Below, piece after piece: positions 28,263 to 36,970 of a stretch of DNA of 40,399 nucleotides; the first letter of the stretch is position 1; each line of letters starts with the position of its first letter. The position numbers and the translations under genes were made by a program. The stretch comes from Lutispora thermophila DSM 19022 (GTDB taxonomy: Bacteria > Bacillota > Clostridia > Lutisporales > Lutisporaceae): assembly GCF_900142105.1 (NCBI RefSeq), contig NZ_FQZS01000025.1, forward strand, positions 1 through 40,399. The letters run 5' to 3'. A model generated the notes under the pieces. The model saw nothing but the letters and a program-made list of their open reading frames with translations, was not told the origin of the DNA and ran no database searches.

Positions 28263-28291
28263 AAAAACTGATCTATCAGGATCAGTTTTTT
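28263..28291 (+). terminator. Attenuator terminator before the ABC operon
   Basis: AAAAACTGATC (28263-28273) and GATCAGTTTTT (28280-28290) form an 11-bp stem with a 6-base loop ending in a T-run, between the promoter and the first gene of the same transcript. Confidence 0.85.
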
Positions 28292-28334
28292 AATACAACA
28301 CAATAATTTAATCAAAAATATGGAGGATGGTAGC

Positions 28335-29369
28335 ATGGTAGTAAAACAAAAATCTTCAGTTCTTTTTGTGATTCTTTTATTCATCATTTCATTATTGTCC
28401 GGATGTGTCAATACATCAGCAATCGGAAATAATCAGGAACGGGAATCCACAATTCAACCGAGCAATTTCATAGAAATTGGAATAATTCAAATAGTCGAGC
28501 ACCCGGCTTTGGATTCAGCAAGACAAGGTTTTATTGATGCATTGGCTTCAAAGGGCTTTGAAGATGGTGAAAATATCAGGATAGATTTCCAAAATGCCCA
28601 AGGTGATTTTCCTACTGCTCAGACTATAGCTCAGAATTTTGCAAGCAATAAAAAAGATATGATATTTGCCATTGCAACTCCTGCAGCCCAAGCTGCTTTT
28701 AACGCTACTAAAGAAATACCTATACTTATAACAGCAGTAACAGATCCTGTAGATGCAGGATTGGCAAAATCATTGGGCAAACCGGAGACAAATGTGACAG
28801 GCACAAGCGATGCAGCTCCTATGGAAAGGCAGTTTGAACTATTAAAAAGATTGATACCTGATGCAAAAAACATAGGAATCATATACAATACCAGCGAAAG
28901 AAACTCTGAGATACAAGTTGATCTGGCAAAAAAGCTTTCAGATAAATTCGGTTTTGAAATAATAACCAAAGGTGTGACTAATACAAATGAAGTGCCTCAG
29001 GTGCTTGATTCTCTTGCAAGCAAAATTGATGTGCTTTATGTTCCTACAGATAATCTGGTAGCTTCAGCTATTGCAATAATATCTGAAAAATGTATGGAAA
29101 GGAAAGTACCTGTTGTAGGTTCGGAGAAGGGTCATGTTGAAGGCGGAGCCATTGCTACGGAAGGAATAGATTATTACAAGCTCGGTTTTCAGACTGGGTT
29201 GATGGCAGTTGAGGTTCTAAATGGATCTAAGACTCATGACATGCCTATAACAACGATAAAAGATACTACTCTTACCATAAATGCCATGACAGCAGAGAAA
29301 CTTAACATATCAATACCTCAGGATTTGATGGAAAGAGCTGAGGTAATAAAAGGCGGTGGAGCAAGATGA
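28335..29369 (+). CDS. ABC transporter substrate-binding lipoprotein, TrpX type (COG2984)
   Basis: Membrane-anchored binding protein of an ABC importer. About 344 residues from ATG 28335 (GGAGG eight bases upstream). Signal peptide with lipobox LLSGC at about 21-25. Family marks: IGIIQIVEHPALDSARQGFIDAL, IFAIATPAAQAAFN, PILITAVTDPVDAGL, NVTGTSD, YVPTDNLVASA and VVGSEKGHVEGGAIAT. The streptococcal TrpXYZ system of this family is linked to tryptophan; the substrate here is not proven. Overlaps the permease by 4 bases. Confidence 0.92.
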   Translation: MVVKQKSSVLFVILLFIISLLSGCVNTSAIGNNQERESTIQPSNFIEIGIIQIVEHPALDSARQGFIDALASKGFEDGENIRIDFQNAQGDFPTAQTIAQNFASNKKDMIFAIATPAAQAAFNATKEIPILITAVTDPVDAGLAKSLGKPETNVTGTSDAAPMERQFELLKRLIPDAKNIGIIYNTSERNSEIQVDLAKKLSDKFGFEIITKGVTNTNEVPQVLDSLASKIDVLYVPTDNLVASAIAIISEKCMERKVPVVGSEKGHVEGGAIATEGIDYYKLGFQTGLMAVEVLNGSKTHDMPITTIKDTTLTINAMTAEKLNISIPQDLMERAEVIKGGGAR

Positions 29370-30262
29370 TAAGTTTCTTAATGGGAGTATTGGAACAAGG
29401 TCTTTTATTTTCCATAATGGCATTTGGGGTATATATAACATATAAAATATTGGATTTCCCAGATTTGTCTGTTGACGGTACATTTCCTTTAGGTGCATCA
29501 GTAACAGCGGTGCTCTTGATAAATGGTACCAGTCCAGTAGCAACATGCCTTCTTTCATTAGGAGCTGGTATGGCTGGAGGTTTTGTAACGGGAATGCTTC
29601 ATGTAAAATTCCGTATAACAAATCTGTTATCCGGAATACTGGTAATGATTGGGTTATATTCAATAAACCTCAGAATAATGGGTAAATCAAATACGCCCTT
29701 TTATAACGAGAGGACTATTTTTTCTTACAATATTCCTTCCCTATTGGTTATATTGACATTGGTTGTCATAGTAAAAGTGATTCTTGAGCTTTTGTTTAGG
29801 ACAAAATTTGGTTTTATATTAAAGGCTACCGGTGACAATCATAATATGGTCACATCCATGGGAGTGGATATAGGTAAGATAAAAATTATAGGAATAATGA
29901 TTTCAAATGGTTTGGTGGCTTTATCAGGATCTGTTATGGCCCAGTACCAGCACTTTTCAGACATTGGCATGGGAAGCGGTGTAATAGTCATGGGCTTGGC
30001 TTCAATAATAATGGGCGAATCCATTTTGAAAGCATTACCTGTAAAATTAAGAACCGCATGTCCATTGTTAGGATCTTTATTGTACCAGGGCAGCATTGCG
30101 ACAGCTTTGAGAATTGGTATGGATCCTAAGGATCTTAAACTTATTACATCTATGATAGTTATAGTTGCTTTGGCAGCTTATAATAGAGGATTGAACATGA
30201 AATTTAAGAATAATTTAAGGTTTGGAGGTGTGAAGACTGTTACACATTCAAAATCTGCATAA
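29366..30262 (+). CDS. ABC transporter permease, TrpY type (COG4120)
   Basis: 298 residues with about eight to nine membrane helices. Conserved segments are DFPDLSVDGTFPLGA near the start, GILVMIGLYSINLRIMG and GKIKIIGIMISNGLVALSGSVMAQYQ. Likely a single-polypeptide permease, similar in fold to branched-chain amino-acid permeases. ATG overlaps the previous stop (ATGA). Its 3' end overlaps the ATPase gene, whose ribosome site lies inside it. Confidence 0.92.
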   Translation: MISFLMGVLEQGLLFSIMAFGVYITYKILDFPDLSVDGTFPLGASVTAVLLINGTSPVATCLLSLGAGMAGGFVTGMLHVKFRITNLLSGILVMIGLYSINLRIMGKSNTPFYNERTIFSYNIPSLLVILTLVVIVKVILELLFRTKFGFILKATGDNHNMVTSMGVDIGKIKIIGIMISNGLVALSGSVMAQYQHFSDIGMGSGVIVMGLASIIMGESILKALPVKLRTACPLLGSLLYQGSIATALRIGMDPKDLKLITSMIVIVALAAYNRGLNMKFKNNLRFGGVKTVTHSKSA

Positions 30263-31031
30263 AACATTTAATAAAAACACCATAAATGAGAACAAAGTAT
30301 TTGAGGGATTGCATCTTAGTGTAGAAAAAGGCGATTTCATAACCATTATAGGCAGTAACGGTGCGGGAAAGTCCACTCTTTTGAATATTATTTCAGGATC
30401 TATACCTTGTGATGAAGGTTCCATAATTCTGAATGGAGAAGAAATAACAAACATGCCAGAATACAAAATCAGCAGACTTGTAGGGAGGGTATTTCAAGAC
30501 CCTAAGATGGGCACGGCGCCATCGATGACGGTTTTGGAAAATATAGCTTTAGCTCATAGCAAGAATAAAAGATATGGCTTATCTTGGGGAGTAGACAAGA
30601 AAAAAATACCTGATATAAAGGAAGCACTATCAAAATTAGGATTAGGTCTAGAAAATAAGTTGGATGTAAATGTTGGATTATTGTCGGGAGGACAGAGGCA
30701 AGCCATGGCTCTTCTTATGGCTACCATATCCAATCCATGCCTTTTAATGCTCGATGAACATATGGCAGCATTGGATCCTAAAACTTGTGAAACAATTTCT
30801 GAGTTAACTGATAAAATAGTGCTGGAAAAGAAGATAACAACACTTATGGTGACTCATAATTTAAAGCAGGCAATAGCTATGGGAAACAGGCTTATAATGA
30901 TGCATAGAGGTAAAATTATATTGGATATAAAAGGAGACGAAAAGAAAGGCCTGACCCCGGAGAAGCTTATGGCATTATTTAGAGATAAAGAAAAGTCGGA
31001 TATATTAAGCGATCGGTTGATGCTGGCTTAA
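30237..31031 (+). CDS. ABC transporter ATP-binding protein, TrpZ type (COG1101), probable CTG start
   Basis: About 264 residues if read from CTG 30237, the family's usual length. The frame is closed by TGA at 30231, and no ATG, GTG or TTG occurs before 30309, which lies inside the conserved N-terminal strand. GGAGGTG at 30224-30230 is well placed for CTG. Motifs: GSNGAGKSTLL, LLSGGQRQAMALLMA, and the family-specific Walker B LLMLDEHMAALDP. Overlap with the permease suggests coupling. Confidence 0.9.
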   Translation: MLHIQNLHKTFNKNTINENKVFEGLHLSVEKGDFITIIGSNGAGKSTLLNIISGSIPCDEGSIILNGEEITNMPEYKISRLVGRVFQDPKMGTAPSMTVLENIALAHSKNKRYGLSWGVDKKKIPDIKEALSKLGLGLENKLDVNVGLLSGGQRQAMALLMATISNPCLLMLDEHMAALDPKTCETISELTDKIVLEKKITTLMVTHNLKQAIAMGNRLIMMHRGKIILDIKGDEKKGLTPEKLMALFRDKEKSDILSDRLMLA

Positions 31032-31049
31032 ACATTAAAAAAATTTCTA

Positions 31050-31078
31050 TTGACATTATGGTATTGAGGTACTATACT
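31050..31078 (+). promoter_or_regulatory. Sigma-A promoter of metNIQ
   Basis: TTGACA (31050-31055), 17 bases, TATACT (31073-31078), just ahead of the first SAM riboswitch. Confidence 0.8.
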
Positions 31079-31101
31079 TATAACTAAAATTAATATTGAT
31101 T

Positions 31102-31202
31102 CTATCCAGAGAGGCGGAGGGACTGGCCCAATGAAGCCCGACAACCGGCATTCTCATTCGAATGCATCGGTGTCAATTCCAGCAGCATTAGCTGAAAGAT
31201 AG
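31102..31202 (+). ncRNA. SAM-I (S-box) riboswitch, copy 1
   Basis: Classical S-box aptamer that binds S-adenosylmethionine. P1 CTATC/GATAG (31102-31106 and 31198-31202), core AGAGAGGCGGAGGGACTGGC, GATGAAGCC-like region, CCGGCA, the kink-turn and pseudoknot elements, and GCTGAAAGAT at the end. Followed by its own terminator. Confidence 0.96.
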
Positions 31203-31215
31203 AAAAGAATTTATT

Positions 31216-31245
31216 CTCTTCTGTTTTTCAGAAGAGTTTTTGTTT
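31216..31245 (+). terminator. Expression-platform terminator of SAM riboswitch 1
   Basis: CTCTTCTG and CAGAAGAG with a 5-base T loop, followed by TTTTTG. It forms in the SAM-bound state. Confidence 0.9.
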
Positions 31246-31265
31246 ATTAAGAATTTAATAATATG

Positions 31266-31372
31266 CTCTTATCCAGAGAGGCGGAGGGACTGGCCCAATG
31301 AAGCCCGACAACCGGCATTCTCATTCGAATGCATCGGTGTTAATTCCAGCAGCGTTAGCTGAAAGATAAGAG
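31266..31372 (+). ncRNA. SAM-I (S-box) riboswitch, copy 2
   Basis: Second complete aptamer. Over about 99 bases the core differs from copy 1 at only two positions (C/T at 31173 against 31341; A/G in AGCAGC(A/G)TTAGC). The P1 stem is longer (CTCTTATC/GATAAGAG). Tandem copies are rare for S-boxes and would make repression steeper. Confidence 0.96.
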
Positions 31373-31380
31373 AGGCGATA

Positions 31381-31412
31381 TCCCTCTTTTATCTATTGAG
31401 GGATTTTTTATT
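31381..31412 (+). terminator. Expression-platform terminator of SAM riboswitch 2
   Basis: TCCCTC and GAGGGA with an 11-base loop and a following T-run, about 35 bases before metN. Confidence 0.88.
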
Positions 31413-31446
31413 TTCCAAATTAGAAACAGCTTGAGGAGGCAATAAG

Positions 31447-32469
31447 ATGATCACTATAAAAGGCCTTTATAAAACATATTCGTGTAGTGACGGCAATACA
31501 GAGGCATTGAAGAATATTAATCTTAGAATTGAGAAGGGAGATATTTTCGGCATCATAGGTTTAAGCGGAGCAGGAAAATCCACTCTCATAAGATGTATAA
31601 ATAGGCTGGAAGAGCCTACGGAAGGCAGTATTTTTATTGATAATAGGGATATTACAAAGCTTGATGAAAATGAGTTGAGAGACATGAGAAGAAATATAGG
31701 TATGATATTCCAGCACTTTAATCTGTTGAGCAGGAGAAATTGCAGGGATAATATAGCTTTTCCGCTAAAGATAATGAAATATGATGAGAGGCAAATTGAA
31801 GAAAGAGTAGATGAACTATTGGATCTTGTAGAGCTTAAGGATAAAAAATTTTCTTATCCAAGCCAATTGAGCGGAGGTCAAAAGCAAAGGGTAGCCATAG
31901 CCAGGGCATTGGCTACAAAGCCTGAAATACTTCTTTGTGATGAAGCTACTTCTGCCTTGGATCCAAACACCACAGCTTCAATACTTAAACTTTTGAAGAA
32001 TATAAATGAAACTCTTGGAATTACAATTGTAATAATAACCCATCAGATGGAGGTTATCAAGGAAATATGCAATAAAGTAGCTGTAATATCCGATGGAAGA
32101 ATAGTGGAAGAAGGAAATACCTATGATGTATTTTCCAATCCTTATCATAAAGTGACAAAAAGCTTTGTAAAGGATGTGTCCCTTAATATCGACAAAAATA
32201 CTCTGGGTGACGCTGATGATATGGAAATAGTGAGAATTACGTTTTTAGATCACAAAGCAAAGGAACCTTTGATATATAAGATAATCAAAAAATTTGATGT
32301 GGAAGCAAATATACTTTCAGGGCAAATGAACAGAATACAAGGAAGAATTTATGGAAACCTTGTTGTAGGTCTTAGAGGAAATGTTGAAAAAGTGGATGAT
32401 GCCATCAATTTTTTAAAAGGTGAAGGTTTAATTGTGGAGGAGTTGAAATATAATGGAAGTTCTGATTGA
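31447..32469 (+). CDS. metN: Methionine ABC transporter ATP-binding protein MetN
   Basis: 340 residues, full length. ATP-binding part with GLSGAGKSTLIRCINRLEEPT, LSGGQKQRVAIARAL and ILLCDEATSALDP. C-terminal NIL domain at about 260-335 (ILSGQMNRIQGRIYGNLVVGL), which binds methionine and inhibits transport in homologues. Under the tandem SAM riboswitches. Ends 17 bases inside metI. Confidence 0.97.
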   Translation: MITIKGLYKTYSCSDGNTEALKNINLRIEKGDIFGIIGLSGAGKSTLIRCINRLEEPTEGSIFIDNRDITKLDENELRDMRRNIGMIFQHFNLLSRRNCRDNIAFPLKIMKYDERQIEERVDELLDLVELKDKKFSYPSQLSGGQKQRVAIARALATKPEILLCDEATSALDPNTTASILKLLKNINETLGITIVIITHQMEVIKEICNKVAVISDGRIVEEGNTYDVFSNPYHKVTKSFVKDVSLNIDKNTLGDADDMEIVRITFLDHKAKEPLIYKIIKKFDVEANILSGQMNRIQGRIYGNLVVGLRGNVEKVDDAINFLKGEGLIVEELKYNGSSD

Positions 32470-33121
32470 ATCAATAAAAAAAGTAATACTTTTAATGCCT
32501 ATACCTCTTTGTGAAACCCTCTATATGGTACTGGCATCCACATTTTTTTCTGTTATATTTGGAATGCCTTTGGGTATTATCACGGCTATATCTGAAGAAG
32601 GAAGCATATGGGAAAGGAAATACTTGAACAGGATACTAAATGGTCTGATAAATATAACCAGGTCTTTTCCATTTATAATATTGATGATTGCTGTATTCCC
32701 TCTAACAAAAATCATAGTTGGAAAGAGGATAGGTACCACAGCAGCCATTGTACCATTGACCATCGCGGCTATACCTTTTGTAGCAAGGCTTGTGGAAACA
32801 GCCATAAAGGAGATAAGCCCTGGAATAATTGAAGCAGCCCTATCCATGGGAGCTGATGTTAAGCAAATAGTGTTTAAGGTTATGATTCCGGAAGCTTTGC
32901 CTTCCATTGCATCAGGAATAACTCTTACCATAATAAATCTCATAGGTTATTCCGCCATGGCAGGAGTTATTGGAGGTGGAGGATTGGGAAATCTGGCCAT
33001 AAGATATGGTTATCAGGGATTCCAAAAAGATGTGATGATAGGGACGGTAATTGTTTTAATTTTGATGGTTCAGGTAATCCAGGATATTGGAACAAGGATT
33101 TATAGAAAACTTTTAAGATAG
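32453..33121 (+). CDS. metI: Methionine ABC transporter permease MetI
   Basis: 222-residue permease with five membrane helices. EAALSMGADVKQIVFKVMIPEALPSIASG is the EAA loop that contacts MetN. Starts inside the end of metN with GGAGGAG about 10 bases upstream, so translation is coupled. Confidence 0.96.
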   Translation: MEVLIESIKKVILLMPIPLCETLYMVLASTFFSVIFGMPLGIITAISEEGSIWERKYLNRILNGLINITRSFPFIILMIAVFPLTKIIVGKRIGTTAAIVPLTIAAIPFVARLVETAIKEISPGIIEAALSMGADVKQIVFKVMIPEALPSIASGITLTIINLIGYSAMAGVIGGGGLGNLAIRYGYQGFQKDVMIGTVIVLILMVQVIQDIGTRIYRKLLR

Positions 33122-33142
33122 ATATAAAAAAGTCTGAAAATA

Positions 33143-33200
33143 ATTATCGATAATTATTCATATATTTTCTTTCCTTTCAGCCCGGCCAACTGAAAGGGAA
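33143..33200 (+). other. Hairpins in the metI-metQ gap
   Basis: An 18-base perfect AT palindrome (ATAATTATCGATAATTAT, 33143-33160), then a strong stem TTTCC(C)TTTCAG with CTGAAAGGGAAA around CCCGGCCAA (about 33170-33201). No T-run follows the second stem, so it may protect or separate the metQ message rather than end transcription. Confidence 0.6.
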
Positions 33201-33231
33201 AAATAAACCGAAAAAAGAAAGGATGTTAATG

Positions 33232-34065
33232 ATGAAAAGGATATTGTCATTAGCTTTAGCAGCTGTACTTAGTGTATTGTTTGTTGGCTGTTCGCCAAAA
33301 GAATCTGAATCTGTAGCGGTAGCTACAGGTGGAGAAGAGAAAGCAGAAGGAGTATTAAAAGTTGGAGCAACTCCTGTGCCTCACGCAGAAATACTGGAAG
33401 TTGTTAAACCCATATTGGAACAAAAAGGTATAAAACTAGAAATTGTTGTGTTTGATGATTATGTTCAGCCTAACACAGCCTTAGCAGATAAAGAAATAGA
33501 TGCAAACTTCTTCCAACATCAACCCTATCTTGACAATTTCAATACAGAAAGAGGTTTAAATCTTGTATCATTAGCAAAAGTCCATGTAGAACCTTTAGGA
33601 TTATATTCTAAGAAAATTAAAAACATAAGTGAATTGAAAGATGGAAGTACAATAGCAATTCCAAATGATGCAACAAATAATGCAAGGGCTTTGCTATTGC
33701 TTCAGGCCAATGGGATTATCAAGTTAAAGGATGGAGGATCAATTACTTCTTCAGAATTGGATGTAGTAGAAAATCCAAAAAATATTAAATTTGAAGCTGT
33801 TGAGGCTGCACAATTGCCAAGGGTTTTGGAAGATGTGGATGCTGCAATAATCAACACTAACTTTGCGATTCCTGCTGGTTTGAATCCAATTAGAGATGCA
33901 TTGATAATAGAAGATGGAAGCTCCCCATATGCCAATATATTGGTCATAAGGCAGGGGGATGAAAGTAGGCAAGAACTGAAAGAGTTGGCTAAGGCTCTAA
34001 ACAGTACTGAAGTTAAGAGTTTTATTCAAGAAAAATATGAGGGTGCAGTAATTCCTGCCTTTTAA
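33232..34065 (+). CDS. metQ: Methionine-binding lipoprotein MetQ (NlpA family)
   Basis: Substrate-binding lipoprotein of the MetNIQ importer. About 277 residues from ATG 33232 (alternatives 33223 and 33229). Signal peptide with a lipobox ending at FVGC, then KVGATPVPHAEILE, DANFFQHQPYLDNFN and AAIINTNFAIPAGL, all typical of the family. Third gene of the SAM-controlled operon. Confidence 0.96.
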   Translation: MKRILSLALAAVLSVLFVGCSPKESESVAVATGGEEKAEGVLKVGATPVPHAEILEVVKPILEQKGIKLEIVVFDDYVQPNTALADKEIDANFFQHQPYLDNFNTERGLNLVSLAKVHVEPLGLYSKKIKNISELKDGSTIAIPNDATNNARALLLLQANGIIKLKDGGSITSSELDVVENPKNIKFEAVEAAQLPRVLEDVDAAIINTNFAIPAGLNPIRDALIIEDGSSPYANILVIRQGDESRQELKELAKALNSTEVKSFIQEKYEGAVIPAF

Positions 34066-34124
34066 TGTTGAATAAATCCCATCAAATGAATGATGGACGG
34101 GACAAGAATTAATTTTTAATTTAT

Positions 34125-34165
34125 AATATAGGTAACCCACCATAATTAAAGAGGTTGCCTATATT
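34125..34165 (+). terminator. Terminator of metNIQ
   Basis: AATATAGG-AACC pairs with GGTT-CCTATATT with a 15-base loop, followed by ATTGTTTT. The U-tract is imperfect. Confidence 0.6.
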
Positions 34166-34234
34166 ATTGTTTTAGATGATTTTTTGAAATGATTATGGGT
34201 AATAATATTAGGAATACATGGCTATAATCTTAAT

Positions 34235-34263
34235 TGGACAAAAATCTTTCATAGATTTATAAT
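34235..34263 (+). promoter_or_regulatory. Promoter of gyrA
   Basis: TGGACA (34235-34240), 17 bases, perfect TATAAT (34258-34263), about 57 bases before the gyrA start. Confidence 0.6.
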
Positions 34264-34320
34264 TATAGTATTATGGTCAAAATTCATTTAATTGTAATAT
34301 AACTGAAGGAGGTGTATATT

Positions 34321-36750
34321 TTGGAAAATAAAGAGGGAAATCTATTATACGTTAATATAGAAGATGAGATGAAAAATTCCTTTATAGATTATGCCATGAG
34401 TGTTATCGTACAAAGAGCTCTACCAGATGTAAGGGACGGACTGAAACCTGTACACAGACGTATTTTATATGCTATGCATTCCCTAGGATTCACTCCTGAT
34501 AAACCTCACAGAAAATCAGCTACTACAGTTGGTGAAGTTTTAGGTAAATACCATCCCCATGGAGATGCTGCCGTATATGATACTATGGTTAGAATGGCAC
34601 AGGATTTTAATTATAGATATACTCTTATTGACGGCCACGGAAACTTTGGATCCATAGATGGAGATAGTGCCGCAGCAATGCGTTATACGGAAGCAAGAAT
34701 GTCCAAAATAGCTATGGAGATGCTTAAAGACATTAATAAAGAAACTGTAGACTTTGTTCCAAACTATGATGAAAGCTTGAAGGAACCTTCTGTGCTGCCT
34801 TCTAAATTTCCAAACCTGCTTGTCAATGGAAGCAATGGAATCGCTGTTGGTATGGCAACATCAATTCCTCCTCATAATTTAGGAGAAGTTATAGATGGAA
34901 TTATTGCTACCATAGATAATCCGGATATAGAATTAGAAGAGTTGATGAAACACATAAAAGGTCCTGATTTTCCAACTGGTGCATTGATAATGGGAAAGGA
35001 TGGAATAAGAAAGGCCTATGCTACCGGAAGAGGAAAGGTAGTAGTAAGAGCTAAAGCAGAGATTGAAAGCATGTTCGGCAACAGACAAAGAATAGTTGTC
35101 ACTGAGATTCCATATCAGGTAAACAAGGCTAATCTTATTGAAAAGATTGCAGATCTTGTAAAAGAGAAAAAAATTGAAGGTATTTCTGATCTGAGGGATG
35201 AATCTGACAGAGAAGGAATGAGAATTGTAATTGAGTTAAAAAGAGATGCCAATGCCAATATAGTATTGAATCTATTATATAAACATACTCAAATGCAAAG
35301 CGCCTTCAGCATAATCATGCTGGCTTTGGATAATGGTCAACCAAAGGTTATGAACCTGAAGGAAATGATTCAAAAATATATCGATCATCAGAGACAAATA
35401 ATAATTAGAAGAACCCAGTATGATTTAAGAAAAGCAGAGGAAAGAGCTCATATATTAGAGGGTTTGAAAATTGCTCTGGACCATATAGATGAAATCATCA
35501 ATATCATAAGAAGTTCAAAAACAGTAAATGAAGCCAGAGAAAGAATGATGGCAAGATTTGGATTATCTGAGGAACAAGCCACTGCCATTGCAGAAATGAG
35601 ATTAAAGAGCCTCACAGGTTTGGAAAGAGAAAAGATTGAAGAAGAGTATCTTGGTTTGATAAAGGACATTGAATACTATAAATCCATATTAGCCAGTGAG
35701 CTTATGGTTTCCAATATAATAAAAGAGGAACTTTTGGAAATAAAGAAAACATATGCGGATAAGAGAAGAAGCAAGATAACTCATTCTGTTGAAGAGGTTA
35801 ATGAAGAAGATCTCATCGAGGAGGAAGAGGTTGCAGTAACGCTTACCCACTTTGGCTATATAAAGAGGCTTCCAGCAGATACCTATAAGAGCCAAAGAAG
35901 GGGAGGAAAAGGAATCACCGCTCTTCAGACAAGAGAGGATGATTTTGTTGAACATCTGTTTATTACATCAACACATAATCAGTTGTTATTCTTTACCAAT
36001 AAGGGTAGAATGTTTAGGCTGAAAGCATATGAAATTCCTGAGGCAGGAAGACAGGCTAAAGGAACTGCATTGGTAAATCTCCTTCAATTGGATAAGAATG
36101 AAGCAGTAAATGCTGTAATACCCATAAAGGAGTTTGAAGATGAAGGGTATCTTATATTCATGACTAAAAACGGCATAATAAAGAAAACAGAGCTTAAGCA
36201 GTATTCATCACATAGAGCTACAGGGCTTAATGCAATCACTCTAAAGGATGAAGATGAACTTATTTCTGTTAAGCTGACAAGAGGTACATCTGAGCTTATA
36301 GCCATTACAAGACAAGGTTTGGCCATAAGATTCCCTGAGAAAGATGTTAGGGATATGGGTCGCACGGCTATGGGTGTAAAGGGAGTTACCTTGAATCCTG
36401 GTGATAGCGTTATAGCTTTGGATATTGTGGAAGAGGGTGCAGATCTTCTTGTAATAAGCGAAAGAGGATTTGGAAAGAGAACTCCATTATCTGAATACAG
36501 AGTACAAAGCCGTGGAGGTAAAGGTATTAAGACATCTAATATAACAGCCAAAACCGGTTATTTGGTTGGAGCAAAGGTAGTGAAGGATGACTGCGAAGTT
36601 ATGCTCATCAGCGCCGAAGGTGTAATAATACGATTGCACATAAACGATATATCAGTGATGGGTAGAAGCACCCAAGGTGTCACATTGATGAAACTTGCTG
36701 AACATGATAGTGTGGTTGCTTTAGCTAAAATAGTTCCAGATGAAGAATGA
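34321..36750 (+). CDS. gyrA: DNA gyrase subunit A
   Basis: Catalytic subunit of gyrase, 809 residues from TTG 34321 (AAGGAGG eight bases upstream). Winged-helix and tower domains with [12 protein letters not shown], the quinolone region [17 protein letters not shown] and the active-site tyrosine in [10 protein letters not shown]. The C-terminal pinwheel contains the GyrA box QRRGGKG, which marks gyrase rather than topoisomerase IV. The quinolone position equivalent to E. coli Ser83 is alanine. Last plus-strand gene before the rRNA operon. Confidence 0.98.
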   Translation: MENKEGNLLYVNIEDEMKNSFIDYAMSVIVQRALPDVRDGLKPVHRRILYAMHSLGFTPDKPHRKSATTVGEVLGKYHPHGDAAVYDTMVRMAQDFNYRYTLIDGHGNFGSIDGDSAAAMRYTEARMSKIAMEMLKDINKETVDFVPNYDESLKEPSVLPSKFPNLLVNGSNGIAVGMATSIPPHNLGEVIDGIIATIDNPDIELEELMKHIKGPDFPTGALIMGKDGIRKAYATGRGKVVVRAKAEIESMFGNRQRIVVTEIPYQVNKANLIEKIADLVKEKKIEGISDLRDESDREGMRIVIELKRDANANIVLNLLYKHTQMQSAFSIIMLALDNGQPKVMNLKEMIQKYIDHQRQIIIRRTQYDLRKAEERAHILEGLKIALDHIDEIINIIRSSKTVNEARERMMARFGLSEEQATAIAEMRLKSLTGLEREKIEEEYLGLIKDIEYYKSILASELMVSNIIKEELLEIKKTYADKRRSKITHSVEEVNEEDLIEEEEVAVTLTHFGYIKRLPADTYKSQRRGGKGITALQTREDDFVEHLFITSTHNQLLFFTNKGRMFRLKAYEIPEAGRQAKGTALVNLLQLDKNEAVNAVIPIKEFEDEGYLIFMTKNGIIKKTELKQYSSHRATGLNAITLKDEDELISVKLTRGTSELIAITRQGLAIRFPEKDVRDMGRTAMGVKGVTLNPGDSVIALDIVEEGADLLVISERGFGKRTPLSEYRVQSRGGKGIKTSNITAKTGYLVGAKVVKDDCEVMLISAEGVIIRLHINDISVMGRSTQGVTLMKLAEHDSVVALAKIVPDEE

Positions 36751-36757
36751 TGGTAAA

Positions 36758-36805
36758 AGGGGCTGTTGCACAACTAACAAATAGTTAGTTGTGTGGCAAC
36801 CCCTC
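36758..36805 (+). terminator. Long hairpin after gyrA, probable terminator
   Basis: AGGGGCTGTTGC..ACAACTAAC pairs with GTTAGTTGT..GGCAACCCCT around AAATA, with one or two unpaired bases. It starts 8 bases after the gyrA stop. TCTTAATTT follows. The terminal GGGGCTGTTGCACAAC also resembles ends of some insertion sequences. Confidence 0.6.
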
Positions 36806-36970
36806 TTAATTTACCCAAAAACGAAAAATACAAGTCCCGAAGGACCCGTAAATTCGGCACAATTAAGTTATGCTACCCACAAAACTATACAATAAAAATT
36901 ATACAGAATTTAATGGATGTTATCAATTGGTTTTACCATTAGATTCTGAAGTGCTAATTCCTGTTTTAAT

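Larger units (their letters stand above)
28155..28334 (+). promoter_or_regulatory. Regulatory leader with UAG triplets and attenuator
   Basis: Contains a possible leader ORF (28187-28243), a small hairpin (CCATAT/ATATGG, 28205-28220), three GTAG motifs with TAG at 28225, 28233 and 28241 (8-base period), CAG at 28248, and then the terminator at 28263-28291. CAGT (28248-28251) and TTTT (28255-28258) could pair with AAAAACTG (28263-28270) as an antiterminator. A second GTAG-N4-GTAG pair (28330-28341) spans the ribosome site region and start codon of the first gene. Confidence 0.6.

Noticed and set aside
28155-28291. T-box riboswitch before the TrpXYZ-type operon
   Set aside because: No T-box sequence (TGGNACCGCG-like), no specifier-loop architecture, and the leader is too short.
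31102-31372. Tandem repeats as a CRISPR or mobile repeat
   Set aside because: Only two copies, each with all conserved parts of a SAM-I riboswitch and a terminator.
36758-36870. End of an insertion sequence after gyrA
   Set aside because: GGGGCTGTTGCACAAC resembles some IS ends, but no transposase piece or matching second end was found; a terminator explains the hairpin better.
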